Positions 1 through 5,624 of a stretch of DNA of 26,076 bases are shown piece by piece (the stretch's first letter is position 1; every line of letters begins with the position of its first letter). Origin of the DNA: Flavobacterium sp. GTDB lineage: Bacteria; Bacteroidota; Bacteroidia; Flavobacteriales; Flavobacteriaceae. The notes under the pieces were generated by a model. It did not search any database, had not been told where the DNA came from, and saw only the letters and a list, made by a program, of their open reading frames with translations. The position numbers were made by a program, and so were the translations under genes. The DNA is taken from contig JASLED010000057.1 of assembly GCA_030151255.1 (NCBI GenBank), forward strand, positions 1-26,076. Reading direction: 5' to 3'.

Positions 1-47
1 ATAGAATAGATCTTAATGGGGAATCAATGAGGAAGACAAACTTTTAG
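1..47 (+). CDS. istB: 3' end of an IS21-family helper ATPase gene (istB-like), partial
   Basis: The reading frame beginning at base 3 ends at a TAG at 45-47 and encodes RIDLNGESMRKTNF. The GESMRK tail with a preceding RI-L pattern resembles the C-terminus of IstB-type AAA+ helper ATPases in Bacteroidota IS21 elements. The identification is supported by the IS21-like terminal repeats that follow at 91-135. Only 14 residues are visible, so the call depends on the short motif plus context. IstB proteins load the IstA transposase onto target DNA. The rest of the gene and istA would lie upstream of the window. Confidence 0.55.
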   Translation, partial: RIDLNGESMRKTNF

Positions 48-90
48 CGTTTGAAATAACTTTTTTTGTATTATTGTATAACTTTTTAAA

Positions 91-135
91 GTGGCACCAT
101 TTGACCGAAATAGGTGGCACGGTCTGACCGAAATA
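91..135 (+). repeat. Two tandem terminal repeats, probable transposase-binding sites
   Basis: Two direct copies with a 23-bp period read GTGGCAC-n3-TTGACCGAAATA and GTGGCAC-n3-CTGACCGAAATA. GTGGCAC and TGACCGAAATA are identical in both. This arrangement matches the multiple-repeat ends of IS21-family elements. No third copy is visible downstream. Confidence 0.75.
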
Positions 136-139
136 CTCA

Positions 140-329
140 GAAGGAATAAAAAAGTGTATTTCATTGATAGTTAGTATAAAATATAAAAAAAGCCATGCAG
201 ATAGCTTTGCATTGCTATGTACTAAAATAAGAAAATGAATGCTAAGATACTTTACAATCGTTGATTTTTTTAGTGCAGTTTATTGGTTGATTAATTCTTT
301 TTTACTCTTCTAGATTTATTATAAAAAGA
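140..329. other. Gene-free stretch between the IS end and the first terminator
   Basis: This stretch has no open reading frame with coding character and no RNA gene that I recognise. It is strongly A+T-rich, as expected for a junction between a mobile element and an accessory cassette. Confidence 0.5.
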
Positions 330-359
330 AACCTCGCTTAAAAAGACTTAAACGAGGTT
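321..359 (-). terminator. Intrinsic terminator downstream of the HEPN cassette
   Basis: AACCTCGCTTAA (330-341) pairs with TTAAACGAGGTT (348-359) through a 12-position stem containing one C-A mismatch and a 6-nt loop. Read on the minus strand, the stem is followed by a T-rich run (complement of 321-329). It would end transcription of the two minus-strand genes at 423-1483. Confidence 0.7.
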
Positions 360-407
360 GAATATTTTAGATTTTTACCTTAAAAAGGAGTTGGGGAATG
401 GTTACCG

Positions 408-419
408 ATGTTATGTGTA
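408..419. repeat. 12-bp inverted repeat, copy beyond the 3' end of the HEPN cassette
   Basis: ATGTTATGTGTA at 408-419 is the exact reverse complement of TACACATAACAT at 1494-1505. Together they bracket the two minus-strand genes 423-1483, four bases from the stop codon on one side and eleven bases from the start codon on the other. They could be cassette boundaries, regulator sites or chance in A+T-rich DNA. Confidence 0.6.
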
Positions 420-422
420 GTT

Positions 423-692
423 TTATTTGAAGAAACGTTTTATTTCGTAATTTTTAATTAGCCAAATATCGTTAACGACCTTATACCATAAATTTATTAC
501 ACCACCTAATTCCGTAAACTTACCAAATTGTGGTTGATTATTTGTTTCATATTGAATTTCTCGGGAACCTATAGTTTCTAGATACTTAATCAATTCATCA
601 TTTTCTACTTCGATTATATCTTTATTAAGTTCTTCTTCTGTTAGATGAGATTCTATTATTTGAATTTCTTCTTTTATTTTTTCTAAACTCAT
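423..692 (-). CDS. Small uncharacterised acidic protein, partner of the HEPN-like protein
   Basis: This is an 89-residue soluble protein with no signal peptide or membrane segment. The first half is rich in Glu, Lys and Ile (residues 1-40) and is probably helical. The second half is more aromatic, with a GKFTELGGVINLWYKVV stretch and ending in FFK. I do not recognise the family. It starts 11 bases after the stop of the HEPN-motif gene on the same strand and shares its downstream terminator, so the two are probably co-transcribed. A small gene directly downstream of a HEPN-type gene is compatible with a toxin-antitoxin or effector-immunity pair, but no nucleotidyltransferase (MNT) or known antitoxin motif is visible, so function is left open. 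A+T content is high compared with the gene block starting at 1737. Confidence 0.7.
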   Translation of the reverse strand: MSLEKIKEEIQIIESHLTEEELNKDIIEVENDELIKYLETIGSREIQYETNNQPQFGKFTELGGVINLWYKVVNDIWLIKNYEIKRFFK

Positions 693-703
693 ATTTTTTT
701 AAT

Positions 704-1483
704 TTATTGTGGTTTATTTGGACTTAAATACATTAAATAATGTAATCTTAAATGACACTTTTCATTGTATATTTTTTCCTCCATAACTATCCATTTGTAG
801 ATATTTGGATATAAAAACTCTAAAATGTTAAATGCTGACAACCAAAATGCTGAACCATAATCTTGAAATATAATGGTTTTTGAATTTTCATTACTTTTTG
901 AAAGTAAAAATTCTCCAGCCTCTATAAATTCTGATATTTCGTATTTTTTATAAATATTTATAAGCGATTTTCTAGACTTTTTACTTTTATGTGCTACAAA
1001 ATTTCTTATAATATAAAACTCATCAATTTTATTTTTAGTTTCATTACTTATTTTTAAAAATGGATTGTAATCATCTGTAAGAATTTTTTTCGATATTTTT
1101 TTTAGGTTAGAGGCATTTTTTAAATCAAAGTAATTTAAACCACTTAAATATGCGAAACATTCGTCAGTAGATATGTTTTTTGGTAATTCCAAGTCTAAAG
1201 TTTCTGATAATTTTGTTGTATCATTTTTCAATGTTTCACTAATCATTTTTTCAATATACCATTCCCAATCACAAATTGATTTTATAGTAAAAGCTTCGAT
1301 AATCTCTGATATTTCATATTTAGAATATAATTTATCTTGCAACATTATTACCTTAGAAAATAAGAATTCGGCTTGTGAATGAATCCTTGCAATGTACATT
1401 ATTGTATATTGATATCCTTTTTGATGAAATTCATTAATAGATTTCAATTCTTTAATTTGTTCTTCAGTGATTTCAATTCTCAT
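704..1483 (-). CDS. HEPN-like protein with an RX4H motif, possible RNase of a defence or toxin module
   Basis: The product is a 259-residue soluble, mostly helical protein. Residues 160-165 read RNFVAH, preceded by EFYII, which fits the R-X4-6-H motif of HEPN-superfamily nucleases. The surrounding DEFYIIRNFVAHKSK resembles the RiboL-PSP-HEPN or MAE_28990-like type, in which a conserved Arg-Asn and His sit at the end of a long helix. HEPN proteins are often metal-independent RNases in toxin-antitoxin, abortive-infection and CRISPR systems; assignment here is by motif only. A near-repeat, KYEISE-I/F-IEA, occurs at residues 55-64 and 181-190. The gene lies between an IS21 end and a tRNA gene, is visibly more A+T-rich than the genes from 1737 onward, and is enclosed by inverted repeats, all consistent with horizontal acquisition. 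It could instead be an inactive HEPN-fold protein. Confidence 0.65.
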   Translation of the reverse strand: MRIEITEEQIKELKSINEFHQKGYQYTIMYIARIHSQAEFLFSKVIMLQDKLYSKYEISEIIEAFTIKSICDWEWYIEKMISETLKNDTTKLSETLDLELPKNISTDECFAYLSGLNYFDLKNASNLKKISKKILTDDYNPFLKISNETKNKIDEFYIIRNFVAHKSKKSRKSLINIYKKYEISEFIEAGEFLLSKSNENSKTIIFQDYGSAFWLSAFNILEFLYPNIYKWIVMEEKIYNEKCHLRLHYLMYLSPNKPQ

Positions 1484-1493
1484 AGTGAAAAAT

Positions 1494-1505
1494 TACACAT
1501 AACAT
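1494..1505. repeat. 12-bp inverted repeat, copy beyond the 5' end of the HEPN cassette
   Basis: TACACATAACAT is the exact reverse complement of 408-419. In the reading direction of the cassette it gives GTTATGTG eleven bases before the ATG of the HEPN-like gene. The layout is reminiscent of the core sites of integron cassettes, but GTTATGT departs from GTTRRRY at one position and the rest of an attC site is not visible. Confidence 0.6.
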
Positions 1506-1587
1506 TATTATTTCACGAAACAAAACAAGCTGTAGTTTCGTAAACTTTTTTACTAATATAGTTAATATTACATAAAAACACACTTAA

Positions 1588-1620
1588 AATAAAAAAACCA
1601 GTAGCCTTTGCTACTGGTTT
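1588..1620 (-). terminator. Intrinsic terminator after tRNA-Ser
   Basis: AAACCAGTAGC (1595-1605) and GCTACTGGTTT (1610-1620) form a perfect 11-bp stem with a 4-nt loop. On the minus strand the stem is followed by seven T residues and further T-rich sequence. It lies 8 bases beyond the tRNA 3' end and would terminate the tRNA transcript, and possibly the ansA transcript reading into it. Confidence 0.85.
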
Positions 1621-1628
1621 CTTTTTTG

Positions 1629-1713
1629 CAGAGAGGAAGGGATTCGAACCCTCGATACGTTGCCGTATACACACTTTCCAGGCGTGCGCCTTCGACCGCT
1701 CGGCCACCTCTCT
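1629..1713 (-). tRNA. tRNA-Ser (anticodon GGA)
   Basis: On the minus strand the acceptor stem AGAGAGG pairs with CCTCTCT and is followed by discriminator G. The D arm contains GCCGAGCGG. The anticodon stem is CACGC/GTGTG around a CTGGAAA loop with anticodon GGA at 1677-1679. A long variable arm (TATAC-GGCAA-CGTAT region) and a TTCGAAT T-loop are present, giving 85 nt. The long variable arm and GGA anticodon define a class II serine tRNA reading UCC/UCU. No CCA is encoded. It lies 23 bases downstream of the asparaginase gene on the same strand and is a plausible border of the accessory region to its left. Confidence 0.95.
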
Positions 1714-1736
1714 AAGTTGTGGGTAAATATAATTAA

Positions 1737-2765
1737 TTATTCTTCCATTTCACCGCATATAGGTGTTTCAAAAGCTTTTTTGAAATCGGTAAGGTCATTT
1801 TTTCCCAATAAATACATCAGTTTGGTAATGGCCGCTTCTGTTGTAATATCTTTTCCAGAAATTACCCCAATTTGTTTCAGCTCTGTACTAGTTTCGTATT
1901 TTCCCATAGATACACTTCCGCTCGAGCATTGGGTAACGTTAATTACCTTTAAGCCTTTGGCAATGGCTTCTTTTAGGGTTTCTAAAAACCAAGGTTCTGT
2001 GGGTGCATTTCCAGCGCCGTAGGTTTCCAGCACAATTCCTTCCAAATCTTTAATGGATAAAATGGCTTCCAAAACATTTTGTTGAATGCCTGGAAATAAT
2101 TTTAAAATCATTACGTTGCTCGACATTGTTTTGTGAACATAAAGTGGCAAAGAAGCTTCTTTTTGTACTAACAATGGGCGATTAATGCGCAGGTTTACTC
2201 CAGATTCGGCCAAATGAGCAATATTTGGCGACGTAAAGGCATTAAACAATTCTGCACTTACTTTTGAGGTGCGATTGCCTCGATATAATTTGTATTCAAA
2301 ATACAAACATACTTCCTGAATTACAGGTTTATTGTTTTCTTGTAATCCAGCAATTTGAATAGCTGTAATTAAATTTTCTTTGGCATCGGTACGCAAATCG
2401 CCAATTGGCAATTGAGAGCCAGTTAAGATAACGGGTTTGTGGATGTTTTCTAACATAAAGCTCAATGCCGAGGCTGAATACGACATTGTATCCGAACCAT
2501 GAAGAATGACAAATCCGTCAAAAGTATTGTAATTTTCTTCTACAATACTTGCCATTTGTACCCATAACTCTGGTCGCATATCCGAAGAGTCAATAGGTAC
2601 ATCAAAAGAATAAGTTTCTATTGAGCAATCTAACAAATGCAATTCGGGAATACGTTCAACCAATTGGTCAAAATTAAACGCGCGCAGTGCGCCCGTTTTA
2701 AAATCTTTTACCATTCCGATTGTACCACCTGTGTAGATTAACAAAATAGAGGGCTTATTGTTCAT
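1737..2765 (-). CDS. ansA: Type I (cytoplasmic) L-asparaginase
   Basis: The enzyme hydrolyses L-asparagine to aspartate and ammonia. At 342 residues it has the usual family length. Both catalytic signatures are present: YTGGTIGM at residues 11-18 (nucleophile Thr15 by analogy) and HGSDTM at 89-94 (Thr93 and Asp92), plus the downstream DAKENL segment that carries the conserved Lys. There is no signal peptide, which favours the cytoplasmic low-affinity type I enzyme over periplasmic type II. Its start overlaps the end of the acyltransferase gene by 11 bases (2755-2765), so translation of the two is probably coupled. The stop lies 23 bases before the tRNA-Ser gene. Confidence 0.93.
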   Translation of the reverse strand: MNNKPSILLIYTGGTIGMVKDFKTGALRAFNFDQLVERIPELHLLDCSIETYSFDVPIDSSDMRPELWVQMASIVEENYNTFDGFVILHGSDTMSYSASALSFMLENIHKPVILTGSQLPIGDLRTDAKENLITAIQIAGLQENNKPVIQEVCLYFEYKLYRGNRTSKVSAELFNAFTSPNIAHLAESGVNLRINRPLLVQKEASLPLYVHKTMSSNVMILKLFPGIQQNVLEAILSIKDLEGIVLETYGAGNAPTEPWFLETLKEAIAKGLKVINVTQCSSGSVSMGKYETSTELKQIGVISGKDITTEAAITKLMYLLGKNDLTDFKKAFETPICGEMEE

Positions 2766-3891
2766 TTTGTAATTTTAATTGGTTTACTACAGGGTTTGCA
2801 TACATAGCCAAGAAATTGTCTACTGCGTCTTTTTGTAGTTTATTTATTTTCAGTTCCAAACGACGTTCAAAAAGTTGTTTTTCTTTTTCGGTATATTTAT
2901 CTGCAAATGTATTTTCGCCATTAATTATATCATAAGCAATGTAATTAGTTGGCCATAATTTGTAGTTTTTTACAATCGAATGGTCAATTAGCTGAGCTAC
3001 GGCTTGTAATTGTTTTATTGGTTTTGATTCGTTTTCTTTAATCAAATCTAATTCAACATCAAGAACACCACCTACATGAATGTGAATTCCTTTTTTCTGC
3101 CCAACTAAACCGCTGTATAAATTAATGAAATCTTCGTTTTTTGCTTTTTCATATACTTCGTTATTAGCGCTTGCTAACAGTTGAGGTATTTTTAAGGCAT
3201 CAGTCGGATCATATTCGTACGAAATAGAAACCGGAACAATTTTTAATTGCTTAAAATAGTCCATTAAGTTCATATCGCCAGAATTCATACCAATCATTTT
3301 CAATACACCAGTGTGTGTAGCATCATTTCCGTCTTTTGTTCTTCCTTCTCGTTGTGCAATCCAAACCGAACGGTGCTGTTCTGCCAATAAGTTATGAATG
3401 TATTCAGACATTAAACGAGAGCTTTCTAGTAATTCTCTAGGTGTAAGTTTTCTGCGTACTAAAAAGTTTCTGTTTACTTTGGCTAAAGCTAATAGAAATG
3501 ATTTTTGCACTAAATTATCTCCAATGGCAGAAGCTGTCATTGTAAGGCCGTGATTTTTTAAGACAACATTCAATAAAGAAGTATCCATGATAATATCGCG
3601 GTGATTAGAGATATATAAATAAGGAGTGTCACTTTGTAATTGATCAAAGCCAGAAGTGGTTAAACCATTCGAACTTTTTTCTAAGATTCTAAGAACAGAG
3701 TGATAAACAAACTCTTCTTGAAACTGTTGTATTGAGTTTACTTTACTCAGTTCTTCCATCCATTGATCTTCCGACTTATCAGGAAAAGTAAATCTCATTA
3801 ACGTTTTTATCATGGGGTGTTTGCAAATCTTTTGCAAGACTTCGTTTACCTCATGATCGTGATAATGACGTATTGAATCAAACTTAGACAT
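2755..3891 (-). CDS. Glycerolipid-type acyltransferase (PlsC/GPAT-like)
   Basis: This 378-residue protein has acyltransferase block I as ISNHRDIIMD around residues 95-103 and a block III-like segment, WIAQREGRTKDGND, around residues 178-191, equivalent to the EGxRS/T motif. The His-to-Asp spacing in block I is five residues, against the usual four; this may reflect a subfamily variant. Such enzymes transfer fatty acyl chains from acyl-ACP or acyl-CoA to glycerol-3-phosphate or its 1-acyl derivative at the inner membrane. I see no obvious membrane segment, so membrane association would be peripheral. It follows the TatD gene by 51 bases on the same strand and overlaps ansA. The exact substrate cannot be read from the sequence. 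Confidence 0.8.
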   Translation of the reverse strand: MSKFDSIRHYHDHEVNEVLQKICKHPMIKTLMRFTFPDKSEDQWMEELSKVNSIQQFQEEFVYHSVLRILEKSSNGLTTSGFDQLQSDTPYLYISNHRDIIMDTSLLNVVLKNHGLTMTASAIGDNLVQKSFLLALAKVNRNFLVRRKLTPRELLESSRLMSEYIHNLLAEQHRSVWIAQREGRTKDGNDATHTGVLKMIGMNSGDMNLMDYFKQLKIVPVSISYEYDPTDALKIPQLLASANNEVYEKAKNEDFINLYSGLVGQKKGIHIHVGGVLDVELDLIKENESKPIKQLQAVAQLIDHSIVKNYKLWPTNYIAYDIINGENTFADKYTEKEKQLFERRLELKINKLQKDAVDNFLAMYANPVVNQLKLQNEQ

Positions 3892-3942
3892 TATTGGTTT
3901 TAATATTTATGTAAACTAAAATGTTGTGTTTCTGTTTTTGAA

Positions 3943-4713
3943 CTATATTCCAAATACAGCTACAGCATTAGCTGTTGTTTGTTGTGCTATAGTTTCTATT
4001 GGTAAGGCATAAATTTCAGACAACCTTTCGGCAATGTTTACAATATATGCGCTTTCGTTTCTTTTTCCTCTGTAAGGAACAGGTGCAAGATACGGAGAAT
4101 CAGTTTCTAATACGATATGCTCTAAAGGTATTTTATGTAAAAACTGATCTATTTTTCCATTTTTAAATGTTGCAACACCACCTATGCCTAATTTAAGGTT
4201 ATAAGACAACGCTTGCCGTGCTTGTTCTTCTGTGCCTGTAAAGCAATGAAAAATACCGTTTAGCTTATTGTCTTTCTCTTGTTCAAGCACTTCAAAAACT
4301 TCGTCAAAAGCGTCTCTACAATGAATATTAATAGGCAAGTTGTATTGCTTTGCCCATTGTATTTGTTGCTGAAAAGCTTCTTGCTGAATGGCTAAAGTAG
4401 TTTTGTCCCAATACAAATCGATGCCTATTTCGCCAACTGCATAATATTTCCGGCGTTGTAACTCTTTTTCTACAAAATTCAATTCAGTTTTATAAGTTTC
4501 TGGCTGTACATTGGTTGGATGTAGTCCCATCATTAAAAATATGTTTGAAGGAAAAGTTGTTTCCAAATCAAACATAACTTGTGCATAGGTAGAATCGATA
4601 GCTGGAATAAAAAAACGCGTAATGCCCTGCGAAATTGCACGATTTATTGTTTCTTTGCGATCGTCCGCAAATGCATCTGAATATAGATGGGTATGAGTGT
4701 CCGTAAAAATCAT
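3943..4713 (-). CDS. TatD-family metal-dependent hydrolase / DNase
   Basis: The protein begins MIFTDTHTHLYSD, the standard TatD N-terminus with the metal-binding HxH. It continues with GEIGIDLYWD (metal-ligand Glu), INIHCRDAFDE, IFHCFTGT and ETDSPYLAPVPYRGKRNE (catalytic/metal Asp), all in family order. It is about 256 residues, a TIM-barrel amidohydrolase-fold protein active as a 3'-5' exonuclease or in DNA quality control in characterised members. The open frame extends upstream to 4755, but a perfect TAnnTTTG -7 element lies at 4753-4760 on the same strand. The mRNA should therefore start downstream of that ATG, and I chose the ATG at 4713, which also matches the family start. Confidence 0.9.
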   Translation of the reverse strand: MIFTDTHTHLYSDAFADDRKETINRAISQGITRFFIPAIDSTYAQVMFDLETTFPSNIFLMMGLHPTNVQPETYKTELNFVEKELQRRKYYAVGEIGIDLYWDKTTLAIQQEAFQQQIQWAKQYNLPINIHCRDAFDEVFEVLEQEKDNKLNGIFHCFTGTEEQARQALSYNLKLGIGGVATFKNGKIDQFLHKIPLEHIVLETDSPYLAPVPYRGKRNESAYIVNIAERLSEIYALPIETIAQQTTANAVAVFGI

Positions 4714-4752
4714 GCTTTGGTTATATTCTACAAAGTTGTATTTTTTAATCGA

Positions 4753-4760
4753 CAAAAGTA
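4753..4760 (-). promoter_or_regulatory. Bacteroidota -7 promoter element for the tatD gene
   Basis: On the minus strand the bases read TACTTTTG, an exact match to TAnnTTTG. The predicted transcription start would be near 4746, about 33 bases before the ATG at 4713. No clear TTTG -33 element is seen at the normal distance, so only the -7 half is supported. Confidence 0.5.
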
Positions 4761-4793
4761 CCTTATAAAAAGAATTAAAACTATATTTAATTA

Positions 4794-5231
4794 ATGGAAA
4801 ACTATAAAGATTGGTTAAAAAAAGAAAGATTTAAGTCTGTGGCCTTTAAAATTGCCCGAACAAACCATTTATTTGCTCGTGTAAAAGTAAATGGCGTATG
4901 GGGTGATTTTATTTTAGATACTGGTGCATCTAATAGTTGTATAGATTTTAATTACGTAGAAAAATTTGGATTAATTACTTCTAGTTCAGAAACAAAAGCA
5001 TCTGGAGCAGGCGCAAATGGGTTGTTTACAGAAGTGAGCTATAATAATCAAATTCAAATGGGAAGATGGAAAACGGATGGATTTAATTTGGTTTTATTGG
5101 ATTTGAGTCATGTAAACAAAGCATTAACAGAATATAAAACCAAAAATGTGCACGGAATTATTGGTTCGGATATTTTTGTTCATGCAAGTGCTATTATCGA
5201 TTATCAAAATCAACTTATTTACCTCAAATAA
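4794..5231 (+). CDS. Single-domain retropepsin-like aspartic protease
   Basis: This 145-residue protein carries the active-site motif FILDTGAS at residues 39-46 (Asp42, then Thr-Gly-Ala-Ser). The second signature of the clan, GIIGSDIF, lies near the C-terminus, with the final strand IDYQNQLIYL. Because only one DTG motif is present it must act as a homodimer, as retropepsins do. There is no signal peptide or membrane segment, so it is probably cytoplasmic. Physiological substrates are unknown. It is divergent from tatD across 80 bases. A TATATTTA sequence at 4782-4789, one mismatch from the -7 consensus, lies only 4 bases before the ATG, which would give a leaderless or nearly leaderless mRNA if used. 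Confidence 0.85.
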   Translation: MENYKDWLKKERFKSVAFKIARTNHLFARVKVNGVWGDFILDTGASNSCIDFNYVEKFGLITSSSETKASGAGANGLFTEVSYNNQIQMGRWKTDGFNLVLLDLSHVNKALTEYKTKNVHGIIGSDIFVHASAIIDYQNQLIYLK

Positions 5232-5373
5232 ATAGCAAGATTATCAAACAGAACTTCTTGCAATTCGTTAATTATTAGTTGCCTAAATGCAACAATATTT
5301 TTCTATTTCTTAATCTTTAAGAATATTTTTTGTAGTAATTTACTTCTTAAAATTATTAACATATTCTTGAAAT

Positions 5374-5414
5374 AAGCTTGTTAACGTCGATTCTTACTCA
5401 GAACAAGCTTTTTT
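5374..5414 (+). terminator. Intrinsic terminator upstream of the susC gene
   Basis: AAGCTTGTT (5374-5382) and AACAAGCTT (5402-5410) form a perfect 9-bp stem with a 19-nt loop, and the T run extends through 5414. It lies about 140 bases after the aspartic protease stop, so it ends that transcript or a separate short RNA from this region. Confidence 0.65.
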
Positions 5415-5594
5415 GGCTAAACTATTTTATATAACATTCTGACTTATAATACAGAATTATATTGATGTAACATAATTTTATATCAGATTTTTATGTAAAA
5501 TTTAAGTATTGTTTTTCTGTATTTCTTAATTGTAAGTTTAAATAAAGTAGGCTTTTCTTAGTCTTTTCCTAATCTTATCGGCAACGTAAAACGC

Positions 5595-5602
5595 AATCTT
5601 TG
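5595..5602 (+). promoter_or_regulatory. Possible -7 element of the SusCD-phospholipase operon
   Basis: AATCTTTG matches TAnnTTTG at all but the first position and lies 22 bases before the susC ATG. No TTTG is found at the usual -33 distance, so this is a weak candidate. Confidence 0.3.
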
Positions 5603-5624
5603 TCTCACAAAACAATAAAAAATT

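Larger units (their letters stand above)
1..139 (+). mobile_element. Right end of an IS21-type insertion sequence
   Basis: The istB-like tail is followed by a short A+T-rich spacer and then two tandem copies of a 22-bp motif (91-112 and 114-135). The likely terminus is the CA at 138-139, because read inward from the other strand the end begins TGAGTATTTCGG, and IS21-family elements have TG...CA ends with multiple internal transposase-binding repeats. The left end, and therefore the target duplication, lies outside the window. The boundary is inferred. Confidence 0.6.
5232..5624. other. Intergenic region before the susC gene
   Basis: This is 393 bases without a coding frame. It holds a weak A+T-only hairpin (5307-5323) followed by a T run, then a stronger intrinsic terminator at 5374-5414. 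The remaining 210 bases before susC are A+T-rich and contain only a near-consensus -7 element at 5595-5602. I see no recognisable riboswitch, tRNA or ECF-sigma/anti-sigma gene, although SusC genes are often preceded by such regulators. Confidence 0.5.

Noticed and set aside
1485..1516. Short inverted repeat GTGAAA / TTTCAC upstream of the HEPN gene
   Set aside because: Only six bases per arm in A+T-rich DNA; not above chance, unlike the 12-bp pair reported.
1516..1540. CGAAAC / GTTTCG hairpin next to the cassette boundary as an attC-like fold
   Set aside because: The arms are short and the outer core site needed for a full attC is missing; kept only as background to the cassette finding.
1513..1707. 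Open frame of 64 codons across the tRNA-Ser gene on the minus strand
   Set aside because: It reads through the tRNA and its terminator; the residue string is translated tRNA, not a protein.
1660..2022. 120-codon plus-strand frame
   Set aside because: Antisense to the tRNA and to the asparaginase gene, which has clear catalytic motifs; no independent coding signs.
5307..5330. A+T-only hairpin with a T run after the aspartic protease gene
   Set aside because: The stem is seven A/T-dominated pairs and too weak to call with confidence; the terminator at 5374-5414 is better supported.
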